Shown here piece by piece: positions 1 to 5,940 of a stretch of 12,516 bases of DNA (position 1 is its first letter; every line of letters begins with the position of its first letter). Below the pieces are notes generated by a model. The model was given only the letters and a program-made list of their open reading frames with translations. It ran no database searches and was not told the origin of the DNA. The DNA lies in the NCBI GenBank assembly GCA_964632945.1, contig CAZWCX010000173.1:1-12516 (forward strand), written 5' to 3'. This stretch comes from CAZWCX01 sp964632945 (GTDB lineage Bacteria > Planctomycetota > MHYJ01 > WSZJ01 > CAZWCX01). A program made the translations under genes and the position numbers.

Positions 1-368
1 CAGGTGGCTCCGCAACCCGGCCCCGACTGGCTCAGTATGCCGTGGCCGCTGACAGGGGAAGGCCCCGGTGTGCGCAGCGCGCGCTGTTCCTCTGCTTGAA
101 CGCGCCCCATCGCGGCCTCGGGCACTCGAGCACGGTTTCGTCGATCGCCACCGCCGCCTTCCGGCGCGCCGGGCTGGCGCTCCCCCGGGGAGGGGCGCAT
201 CTGCTTCGGCACACCCTGGCCTCATCGCTGCTGCGGCACGGCGCCTCGCTGAGCCAAATCGGCCAGGTGCTCGGCCATCGCTCCACCCAGTCGACCGAGG
301 TCTATGCGAAGGTCGACTTCGCTGGGCTTCGGGCTCTGACCCGGCCGTGGCCGGGAGGTGCCCCATGA
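1..368 (+). CDS. RIT tyrosine recombinase A, C-terminal part (truncated by window edge)
   Basis: The frame is open from base 3 to the TGA at 366-368, so about 121 C-terminal residues of a site-specific tyrosine recombinase are present. The second half of the catalytic domain is visible: HLLRH supplies the His-x-x-Arg box, LGHRS the second His, and the Tyr of STEVYAKVD, nine residues after that His, is the expected nucleophile that forms the 3'-phosphotyrosyl link to DNA. The N-terminal DNA-binding domain and first catalytic Arg are off the window. A GTG at 42 could be called as a start but would give an incomplete enzyme, and the frame continues upstream with recombinase-like sequence, so I treat the gene as partial. 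Its stop overlaps the start of the next recombinase in an ATGA, suggesting translational coupling. The ending, with YAKVD followed by a PWPGG tail, resembles the first gene of RIT trios. Confidence 0.88.
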   Translation, partial: GGSATRPRLAQYAVAADRGRPRCAQRALFLCLNAPHRGLGHSSTVSSIATAAFRRAGLALPRGGAHLLRHTLASSLLRHGASLSQIGQVLGHRSTQSTEVYAKVDFAGLRALTRPWPGGAP

Positions 369-1306
369 CCACCCTGCGACAGGCGCTTACCGAGTACTTG
401 GCCATCCGCCGGGCGCTGGGCGTCGGACTTTATCGCCCGGGCAAGGCGCTTCAGAGCTTCGTCTCGTTCGCCGAGCGCGCGAACGCCACCGCGATCTCCA
501 CCGATCTTGCCCTCCGCTGGGCTCGGCTGCCCACAAACGTCCACCCTGCGACCTGGGCGGAACGACTGGCCTGCGTGCGTCGGTTCGCGCGGTACTGTGC
601 GGCGACCGAGCCCAGGACCGAAATCCCGCCGGACGAGCTGTTGCCGCATCGGCGACCTCGCCGGCGCCCCGGTCTCTGGACCGAAGCACAGATCCGGGCC
701 CTGCTCACCGCGGCTCGACGCCTCCGCTCGCCGCGCGGGCTCCGTTCGCGAACCTACGAGACGTTCTTCGGCCTGTTGGCCGCGACGGGCCTGCGGATCA
801 GCGAAGCGCTCGGTCTCGACGCCGTCGACGTCGACCAGGCCGCCGGCGTACTGACGATCCGTGACACCAAGTTCGGCAAGACCCGGTACGTACCTGTGCA
901 TCGCACCACGCGCGCAGCACTACAGCGCTATGCGCGGACGCGCGACCGTCTCGTGCCGTCGCGGGGCACCGGCGCGTTCTTCATCACCGAGCAGGGGGCC
1001 CGGCTCTCCGAGTCCGCCGTGCGCTGGGTCTACGCACAGCTGCGACCGCGTACACCGGCAGGCGGGGCCACAGGCCAAGCGCCCCTACGCATTCACGATC
1101 TCCGCCATACCTTCGCCGTGCGGACGGTGCGCAGCTTGTATCGCGCAGGACGAGACGTCGAGGCATGGCTGCCGCGCCTCGCGACCTACCTCGGGCATAC
1201 CCACGTCAACGACACCTATTGGTACCTCACGGCCGATCCGGAGCTCCTCCGGTGCGCCGTGGACCGCGTCGAACGCGGAGAAAGGAGTCTTGGTCATGAC
1301 CGCTGA
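365..1306 (+). CDS. RIT tyrosine recombinase B
   Basis: A complete 313-residue tyrosine recombinase. The ATG at 365 is chosen because it overlaps the previous stop as ATGA and has GGGAGG (353-358) six bases upstream; longer versions of this frame run through the upstream gene out of its reading frame. Residues 1-90 form the SAM-like core-binding domain and about 105-300 the catalytic domain. Visible catalytic residues are Arg144 (ATGLRISE), Lys172 in the beta-hairpin, His244-x-x-Arg247 (HDLRH), His278 (YLGHT) and probably Tyr287 (TYWYL), nine residues after His278. Tyr285 is adjacent and cannot be excluded by eye. As the middle member of the trio it presumably acts with its two neighbours in strand exchange at the element ends; a division of labour between the three is inference. 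No disruption is seen. Confidence 0.92.
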   Translation: MTTLRQALTEYLAIRRALGVGLYRPGKALQSFVSFAERANATAISTDLALRWARLPTNVHPATWAERLACVRRFARYCAATEPRTEIPPDELLPHRRPRRRPGLWTEAQIRALLTAARRLRSPRGLRSRTYETFFGLLAATGLRISEALGLDAVDVDQAAGVLTIRDTKFGKTRYVPVHRTTRAALQRYARTRDRLVPSRGTGAFFITEQGARLSESAVRWVYAQLRPRTPAGGATGQAPLRIHDLRHTFAVRTVRSLYRAGRDVEAWLPRLATYLGHTHVNDTYWYLTADPELLRCAVDRVERGERSLGHDR

Positions 1307-2300
1307 TCACCCCGCAGACCTCGCCGGCCACCTCGAGGCGTTCTTCCTCGAGCGCCTCGGGCGCGAGCGCGGCGTGAGCCCGCACACGGTCGCGGCGTAC
1401 CGGGACGCGTTTCGCCTGCTCTTGGCATTCGCGGAGCAATGCCTAGGCCGACTGCCGAGCGCCCTGGCGATCGACGATCTCGATGCGCTGTTCATCAAGG
1501 CATTCCTCGATCACCTGGAAGCGGCACGGGGTAACAGCGTGCGAACGCGCAATGCCCGACTCGCCGCAATGCACTCCTTCTTCCGCTATGTGGCCCTGCG
1601 CGAGCCACGCCATGGTGCGATCGCACAGCGGGTACTCGCCCTGCCACTCAAGCGGACAGAGCGACCGCTCGTCCCGCACCTCACGGCGCCCGAGGTGACG
1701 GCGCTGCTCGCCGCGCCGGATCTCTGCACGTGGGGTGGACGACGCGATCGGGCCCTGTTGCTGCTCGCTGTGCAGGGAGGCCTGCGGGTCTCGGAGTTGA
1801 CCGGCCTCCGCGTCGAGGACTGCGTGCTCGGGCCGGGCGCTCATGTCCGCTGTCGCGGAAAGGGCCGCAAGGAGCGGTGCACGCCGCTCCGACGCGAGGC
1901 GGCGCGAGTACTCCGGGCCTGGCTACACGAGCGGAGTGGCTCCCCCACGGATCTGCTCTTCCCGAGCGCGCGTGGCCGACGCCTCAGTCGAGATGGCGTT
2001 GCGTACATCCTCACGCACCACATCGGGAATGCCGCACTCACGCAACCGTCGCTGCGCAGCAAGCACATCACGCCGCACGTGCTCCGGCACACCACGGCAA
2101 TGACGCTCCTGCAGAACGGTGTCGATCGCACTGTCATCGCGCCATGGCTGGGGCACGAGTCGGTGGAGACCACGGAGGTCTACGTCCACGCCGATCTCCA
2201 AATGAAGCAGCGGGCGCTGGACCATGCCACGCCAACGCCACTCCAGGGGGCGCGCTATCGCCCGCCGGATCGCCTACTGAAGTTCCTCGAGGGCCTGTGA
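1296..2300 (+). CDS. RIT tyrosine recombinase C
   Basis: A complete 334-residue XerC/D-like tyrosine recombinase. The ATG at 1296 has a strong ribosome-binding site, AAAGGAG (1281-1287), eight bases upstream, and overlaps the end of recombinase B by 11 bp. Residues 10-105 are the N-terminal core-binding domain (SPHTVAAYRDAF is typical) and 125-305 the catalytic domain. Catalytic residues are Arg164 (GGLRVSELTG), Lys189 or Lys192 (RGKGRKER), His261-x-x-Arg264 (HVLRH), His287 (WLGHE) and Tyr296 (ETTEVYVHAD). The C-terminal tail after Tyr296 is about 38 residues, with a basic, proline-containing stretch. The stop codon itself forms part of the 12-bp repeat at 2299-2310, so the element's end structure begins immediately behind the gene. 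Confidence 0.93.
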   Translation: MTADHPADLAGHLEAFFLERLGRERGVSPHTVAAYRDAFRLLLAFAEQCLGRLPSALAIDDLDALFIKAFLDHLEAARGNSVRTRNARLAAMHSFFRYVALREPRHGAIAQRVLALPLKRTERPLVPHLTAPEVTALLAAPDLCTWGGRRDRALLLLAVQGGLRVSELTGLRVEDCVLGPGAHVRCRGKGRKERCTPLRREAARVLRAWLHERSGSPTDLLFPSARGRRLSRDGVAYILTHHIGNAALTQPSLRSKHITPHVLRHTTAMTLLQNGVDRTVIAPWLGHESVETTEVYVHADLQMKQRALDHATPTPLQGARYRPPDRLLKFLEGL

Positions 2301-2393
2301 TTATGCCGAGCAAGGGACGCAGCAACTTCGGTCGCGCAGGCCCTCAGACGGCGACTACCCAGGGTACTCGGCATAATCGGGTACTCGGGATAA
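2299..2393 (+). repeat. Right-end repeat array of the RIT element
   Basis: Three copies of one unit are visible. A 12-bp sequence GATTATGCCGAG (2299-2310) is perfectly inverted at 2367-2378. The unit GGGTACTCGGCATAA (2362-2376) is repeated directly, with one mismatch (C to G), at 2379-2393, with starts 17 bp apart. The last copy ends where the interrupted IS66 frame resumes. The arrangement suits binding sites for the recombinases at the end of the element; this role is inferred. Confidence 0.75.
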
Positions 2394-2455
2394 CGACGCA
2401 GATCGACGGCTTCCGCCGCGACGAAGATGCGCACGCACGAGGGCAGCGTCAGCAT
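2393..2455 (-). pseudogene. tnpB: IS66 tnpB, first 21 codons, interrupted by the RIT element
   Basis: On the minus strand an ATG (2453-2455) overlaps the end of tnpA by 7 bp, as is usual in IS66-family elements. It begins a peptide reading MLTLPSCVRIFVAAEA then VDLRR, which is the characteristic N-terminus of IS66 TnpB (Orf2), a protein of roughly 115 residues required for transposition. In the family a segment like SFDGL or GFDGL follows directly after this Arg pair. Here the frame instead runs into RIT end-repeat sequence (codons Tyr-Pro-Glu-Tyr-Pro) from 2392 downwards. The gene is therefore cut at codon 21/22. The rest of tnpB, and tnpC, would be expected left of the RIT element, outside this window. 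Confidence 0.8.
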
Positions 2456-2802
2456 GTCGCGTGCTCCGCGAGCACGACGAGGACACGCCGCAAATCCTCG
2501 GGATCGAATCTCCGCTCGACGCAAACGCGCGGACCGCCCGACAGCTCGATTTCGATCCGTCCGCCCGACTCGTCGGCCGGTGAGCGCACGAGTCGAACGG
2601 GATGAAACCGAGGGGTTTCGTCTACCCGGTTCTGGTTGAGTCTCGCAGCCCAGCGGGTCAGGCGCTGGGGAACAACACCGTGGCGCTTCGCGAACGTCCA
2701 GGGCCTCTCCCCCGAGCGCCTCCATGCTTCGACCACGATACGCGCATCCTGTTCGCTCCAGTACCCTTTGGCGGCCAATGCCGAGATTGGGGTCGAATGC
2801 AT
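2449..2802 (-). CDS. tnpA: IS66-family accessory protein TnpA
   Basis: A 117-residue protein matching IS66 TnpA (Orf1), a small DNA-binding accessory protein used together with TnpB and the DDE transposase TnpC. Residues about 14-55 form the helix-turn-helix region typical of the family: the segment around YWSEQDARIVVEAW, then FAKRHGV and LTRWAARL. The C-terminal half (residues 70-117) contains the beta-strand-like stretch GRIEIELSGG and the FDPEDLRRVL helix seen in the family. The ATG at 2802 is supported by GGAGG (2808-2812, minus strand) five bases upstream. Its TGA overlaps the tnpB start by 7 bp. The gene is intact, but its partner tnpB is broken, so the host IS should not transpose on its own. 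Confidence 0.88.
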   Translation of the reverse strand: MHSTPISALAAKGYWSEQDARIVVEAWRRSGERPWTFAKRHGVVPQRLTRWAARLNQNRVDETPRFHPVRLVRSPADESGGRIEIELSGGPRVCVERRFDPEDLRRVLVVLAEHATC

Positions 2803-2884
2803 CGAATCCTCCTTCCCTGCCCGTCATCGGGCAGCGAGAGAGGATTCTCGCCGAATGCGCCGGCCGGGGAAACATGGGCAGGGC

Positions 2885-2894
2885 GGATGCTTAC
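2885..2894 (-). repeat. Candidate IS66 terminal inverted repeat
   Basis: GTAAGCATCC read on the minus strand from 2894. It resembles the GTAAGCG start of IS66 termini and lies a plausible distance upstream of tnpA. The opposite end is not visible, so the full repeat length cannot be measured. Confidence 0.6.
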
Positions 2895-2982
2895 GTAGCA
2901 AGAGCGGGATGTTGGAACAATTGCGAGGCGAGTTTCGGCCCGTTGATGGGGCGTGCACCGGTCTCACCGGTCCTGGAGCAGA

Positions 2983-3400
2983 CTAGGCTCTGACCGAGAA
3001 AGCCGGAGTGAGGTACCACTGGATCATCGCGAACTTGAGCATTGCAAGAAAGTTGGTGGCTAGCATTCCGAACCGGGTGCCGATTCTGCGGTATTCCTTG
3101 AGCCAGCCGATGCGCTGCCCGATGACGCCCCGGCGGCGATCGGCTTTTCTGTCGAAATCCAGGGGTCGACCACGGCGATACTCGCGATGATCATCTCGAT
3201 GGGCGATCCATGCGCTGATTCCGTGATCTCGGAGCCACTCGCAAATGCGGGACTAAACGTACCCTTTGTCTCCAACCAAGCGCTCTGGCCGCAATCGGGG
3301 GCGACCGAGCGGCTGAGGAATGAGAACATCGTCCATCACCGACTCGGAACGGGTAGATTCGTGAGTCTGTCCGCAAGTGACTGGCCAGCACCTCCCCTGG
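2983..3400 (-). pseudogene. Decayed IS5-family transposase (C-terminal half)
   Basis: Read on the minus strand, the sequence encodes the core and C-terminus of an IS5-family DDE transposase. Recognisable segments are GEVLASHL (about 3397-3374), then, after a frame change at about 3373, GQTHEST, IPQPLGRP and LVGDKGYV. An in-frame TAG follows (3253-3255), and the frame then continues through SRICEWLRDHGI, IGWLKEYRRIGTRF and LAMLKFAMI to a TAG at 2983. The second catalytic Asp is kept in GDKGY. The catalytic Glu, normally in a V-x-E-R segment before IGxLK, is Gly here (codon GGG at 3118-3120), explainable by a single GAG to GGG change. The N-terminal half is not recognisable. A frameshift, a nonsense codon and active-site loss together mark it as dead. 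The group within IS5 is not assigned. Confidence 0.82.
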
Positions 3401-3475
3401 GAAGGCCGGACGCCTACTCTTGCAGGTCGCGATTGTCGTCCACGGATCACCCCGTGAGCTCCGCCAAGAAACGAA

Positions 3476-3509
3476 ACAGGCGCCCATGGCTTCCGCCCTG
3501 AGCGCCTGT
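3476..3509 (-). terminator. Possible intrinsic terminator of the LTxxQ membrane protein gene
   Basis: An 8-bp perfect inverted repeat (ACAGGCGC at 3476-3483 and GCGCCTGT at 3502-3509) lies about 45 bp behind the stop codon of the minus-strand gene at 3555. On the minus strand the second arm runs into TTTCGTTTCTT, a T-rich but interrupted tail. The 18-base loop is long, so the call is tentative. Confidence 0.45.
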
Positions 3510-3554
3510 CGAAATGCCTGAATTCCCGCGCGAAATCGCGAAGATCGTTACTCG

Positions 3555-5195
3555 CTACATTCCAGCAAGCGGGTCCAGAATCACTCGCTGATCGGCCGTC
3601 AGGTGATTACGGAACTGAGACCAAATCGAACTACCCAGGCCTTTGATTCTCGAAATCTCTCCCGCCAGATCCGCGGGCGGACGAGTTCGGAACGCGATCA
3701 GCTCCGAGTGATAGCCCAAGAGAATCGTGCGAAGCGCATCGGCCTGATCGCCCGTGAGATTCAACCGTTCCGTCCAGAGGGCGACCATTTGATCCCGATG
3801 AGCGGCCAGCATCGCGACCATCGCGGACAGATCCTCCTCGGACATCGGGACTGAGAGAACATCGACCTCGGACGAACTCAGATTCGCTTCAGACTCCGAG
3901 GAAGACTCTTGGAGGAGACTTCCGCCTTCTCCCGGTGAAGGATCGCCAGAATCGCCCTCGCTCCCCTCTTCCTGATCCGGATTCTCTGACACGGTGGCGA
4001 ACGGCAGACCGGTCTCCGATCCGTCTGCCGACATTCTCACGGCAATGGTAGACTCTCCTCCGGTTCCCGAAGGGACTCTTTCCAAACTCGTTACCACATA
4101 CCCATGCGACTCAAACTTGCTCACGGCTTGGCGGACGACATTCGGAATCGGGATGGCGGATTGAGCGGAAACGGAATCGGATCCCCGAGCACCGCCGCTT
4201 CCGGTCACGGACGCTCGATCACCGATCGACTCGTGGAGCAAGACCGACTGCAGAATCGTGGCAAGAACCGTAAGGAAGAGGGCGAGTGCTAGGAACCTCG
4301 GTACGACCTTCGACGCAGGTCGAGAAGCACGGGCCCCTGAGTGGGGGAGGCGGTACAGCAAGAAACCGACTCCGAGGAGCGCAAGAACCCCGAACGGGTA
4401 CACGGCTCCAAATGCGCTCACCGAATCCACGAAGCAACCCTTGAGTCGGGCGTTTCGATCCGGGTCGTCATCCGGCATCACGAAAGGCACTACCGGGGGA
4501 GGTAGGAAAAACCGAACTGCGGTACCCGCAGTGACCGCAATCGGGGTAAATCGGTACAGAATACCGACCGTGCCCGTTCCGTTCTCGATGCCGATGGTCG
4601 CGTCCGCACCCGCATCAGCGGTCGTCGCCGTGTAGTGTACTTCGATGTCGTTTGTAGTTTCGAACAGCTTGATCTGGAAGGTGTTCAGCGAACCCGTGGC
4701 AAAGTGCGGAACACCGGTCCACTGCACGATAAATCGACGATTGGGTGCAGCACCCAGGGTCTGGTGATGCACGGTTCCGGCCGAGCCCGGATCCAGGTCA
4801 TCCCAGAACCCAGCGACAAGGTTGTTCGGCGCGCCTGCAACCGGCACTGCCTGATTCGCCAGGGATGTAGAACCGGCCCCAAAGGAAACGAATCCATTGC
4901 TTCCCGTGAAACAATCCGTGAACGGCGCACCATAGAAATTGAACGTGAATCCAAGCGCGGTGGGCCCCACAGACGTGTCATCGCCCTGCGCCTGGAGCGT
5001 ACCGGTCCCGGAAATATCTTCAAAATTGAAGGCCGGCGCGTCCGCGTCCACCGGAGCCGCAAGAGTACCGGACGACCGATACCCGAATGCGTCCGGATTC
5101 GGGACACCATTGTCTGCGTAAATCGACCCAAAGGTCAGGGCCATCAGCGCCAGAAGCGCCAACCGGCAGACTTGGCTGCGTGCAAATTCTCGCAT
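3555..5195 (-). CDS. Two-helix membrane protein with N-terminal beta-rich domain and C-terminal LTxxQ (CpxP/Spy-like) domain
   Basis: A 546-residue protein. The ATG at 5195 is chosen because GGAGGG (5203-5208, minus strand) lies seven bases upstream; an in-frame GTG at 5213 would place that site inside the gene. Residues 1-27 look like a signal peptide. Residues about 50-232 form a beta-rich domain with LGFTFNFYG, SNGFVSFG, LVAGFWDDLDP and IEVHYTA, resembling nidogen-like beta domains of secreted bacterial proteins. Hydrophobic helices lie at about 262-282 and 299-320, separated by a basic loop (PHSGARASRPASK). By the positive-inside rule that loop is cytoplasmic, putting both main domains outside. 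Residues 400-450 are an acidic, Ser-rich linker. Residues 452-546 form an all-helical domain with two LTxxQ motifs (480-484 and 532-536), the signature of the CpxP/Spy family of periplasmic stress proteins and chaperones. The combination looks like two proteins fused. The region is visibly less GC-rich than the genes right of the gap. The function is unknown; periplasmic sensing or binding is a guess. Confidence 0.75.
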   Translation of the reverse strand: MREFARSQVCRLALLALMALTFGSIYADNGVPNPDAFGYRSSGTLAAPVDADAPAFNFEDISGTGTLQAQGDDTSVGPTALGFTFNFYGAPFTDCFTGSNGFVSFGAGSTSLANQAVPVAGAPNNLVAGFWDDLDPGSAGTVHHQTLGAAPNRRFIVQWTGVPHFATGSLNTFQIKLFETTNDIEVHYTATTADAGADATIGIENGTGTVGILYRFTPIAVTAGTAVRFFLPPPVVPFVMPDDDPDRNARLKGCFVDSVSAFGAVYPFGVLALLGVGFLLYRLPHSGARASRPASKVVPRFLALALFLTVLATILQSVLLHESIGDRASVTGSGGARGSDSVSAQSAIPIPNVVRQAVSKFESHGYVVTSLERVPSGTGGESTIAVRMSADGSETGLPFATVSENPDQEEGSEGDSGDPSPGEGGSLLQESSSESEANLSSSEVDVLSVPMSEEDLSAMVAMLAAHRDQMVALWTERLNLTGDQADALRTILLGYHSELIAFRTRPPADLAGEISRIKGLGSSIWSQFRNHLTADQRVILDPLAGM

Positions 5196-5721
5196 CAACA
5201 CACCCTCCACCACGCTCGTGATCGATCATCAACCAGTGGATTCCGCCCGTCCCGCCCAATGAGCGGGGCGGCGCCGGAGTTCATTTGGGAGTCTGATTGT
5301 TTGTTGACTCAAACTCAAGCGGAATGATCCCAGTGAATGCGGGACCCCGATACGGAGGCCACGTCAAAGAATATTCCTCGGCTGAATCGAGGGCGTACTA
5401 TAGCGTCTAAGCACCCAATTTGCCAATGAGAAATGCCGCCCAACCGGCTCATAGCAAGACACACCTATATGCTGCCCAATAGGTTACTGCGGCAGACAGT
5501 TTGTAGGTCAGAATGATTATTCACGCATCCGTGCCCGGCGTTCGTTCCCTGGAGAACCCTTAGGAGGCCGAATCTGATCCGAAATGGGCCTGTGTGCGAC
5601 TCGGAGATTCCGACTGCGTGAGGGGGACCTATTTGTGCGCCCTTCACACGTTGGGGCGTCCATCCTTGATTTGGGCCGAACCTGTTCTTCAAGATGTCAG
5701 ACACTAGATTAGGCGGGGAAA

Positions 5722-5756
5722 GCCCCCCCGACGGGAGCCTCCTCCCGCGGGGGGGC
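5722..5756. repeat. GC-rich hairpin near contig end
   Basis: GCCCCCCCG (5722-5730) pairs with CGGGGGGGC (5748-5756), and CGGGA (5732-5736) with TCCCG (5743-5747). This gives a 14-bp stem with one bulged A (5731) and a six-base loop. No T-run follows on either side. It could be a structured terminator, or sequence that helped break the assembly. Confidence 0.6.
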
Positions 5757-5786
5757 GATGATTCCGCGCCCTTCCCACCCCGACCC

Positions 5787-5808
5787 GCCGGCCCCCGTCG
5801 GGGCCGGC
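5787..5808. repeat. GC-rich hairpin adjacent to the gap
   Basis: GCCGGCCCC (5787-5795) and GGGGCCGGC (5800-5808) form a perfect 9-bp stem with a four-base CGTC loop. It lies 9 bases before the N run. Such structures commonly stop sequencing or assembly. Confidence 0.6.
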
Positions 5809-5817
5809 GCGCCCGGC

Positions 5818-5827
5818 NNNNNNNNNN
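5818..5827. other. Assembly gap (10 N)
   Basis: Ten N bases, a typical placeholder of arbitrary length inserted by a scaffolder. The true distance and order of the flanking sequences are unknown. Confidence 0.98.
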
Positions 5828-5940
5828 CCCCCCCCCCCCCCCCCGGGGGGCCCCCCCCCCGGGGGGGGGGCTATTTGCCCGCCCCCTCCCCCCCCCCCCC
5901 CGCCGCCCCCGGGGGGGGCGGCCGCGCCGGGCGGGCCGGG
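5828..5940. other. Low-complexity C/G homopolymer block, probably sequencing artefact
   Basis: Runs of 17 C, 6 G, 10 C and 10 G follow each other directly (5828-5870), then a short complex stretch, then further long C and G runs until the stop codon of the next gene. Such alternating pure homopolymers are not expected in genomic DNA and look like poor-quality read ends at a contig edge. Any frame through this block should be ignored. Confidence 0.75.

Larger units (their letters stand above)
1..2393 (+). mobile_element. Recombinase-in-trio (RIT) element, right part, left end outside window
   Basis: Three adjacent tyrosine recombinase genes in the same orientation overlap at their ends (ATGA at 365-368; 11 bp at 1296-1306). 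This is the hallmark of RIT elements. The right end is placed at about 2393, because a repeat array (2299-2393) stops there and an IS66 tnpB reading frame on the minus strand resumes at 2393-2395. The left end and the start of the first recombinase lie outside the window. All three genes have open frames and, where visible, the catalytic residues, so the element may be functional. The genes and gene order are seen directly; the element name rests on family knowledge; the exact boundary is inferred. Confidence 0.85.
2393..2894 (-). mobile_element. IS66-family insertion sequence, tnpA end, interrupted by RIT
   Basis: This fragment holds the end of an IS66-family element that carries tnpA and the beginning of tnpB. 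Read on the minus strand, a candidate terminal inverted repeat begins GTAAGCATCC at 2894, closely resembling the GTAAGCG start of IS66 ends, followed by a 92-bp leader before tnpA. The other end and tnpC are not in the window. The family target duplication is 8 bp, which would make 2895-2902 one copy; the partner cannot be seen. Confidence 0.72.
5196..5817. other. Intergenic stretch left of the gap, no recognisable gene
   Basis: No open frame here looks coding. Next to the 5195 start are a 10-bp palindrome TGATCGATCA (5219-5228) and a short GC inverted repeat (CCGCCC at 5252-5257, GGGCGG at 5266-5271), which may belong to the promoter region of the minus-strand gene; no convincing -35/-10 pair was found. 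The stretch 5300-5700 is moderately AT-richer and featureless by eye. The end (5722-5808) holds two strong GC hairpins, listed separately. Frames that appear to run from here across the gap are artefacts of the low-complexity sequence. Confidence 0.6.

Noticed and set aside
1..2300. Integron integrase or phage integrase cassette
   Set aside because: Three overlapping tyrosine recombinases in one direction, with no attC sites, tRNA target or phage genes, fit a RIT element better.
2299..2393. CRISPR-like repeats
   Set aside because: There are only three short units, one of them inverted, with spacers of 2 and about 50 bases and no cas genes; it fits an element end.
2957..2971. Double ACCGGT palindrome left of the IS5 relic as an IS terminus
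   Set aside because: It does not resemble known IS5-family ends and has no partner; it may be chance in GC-rich DNA.
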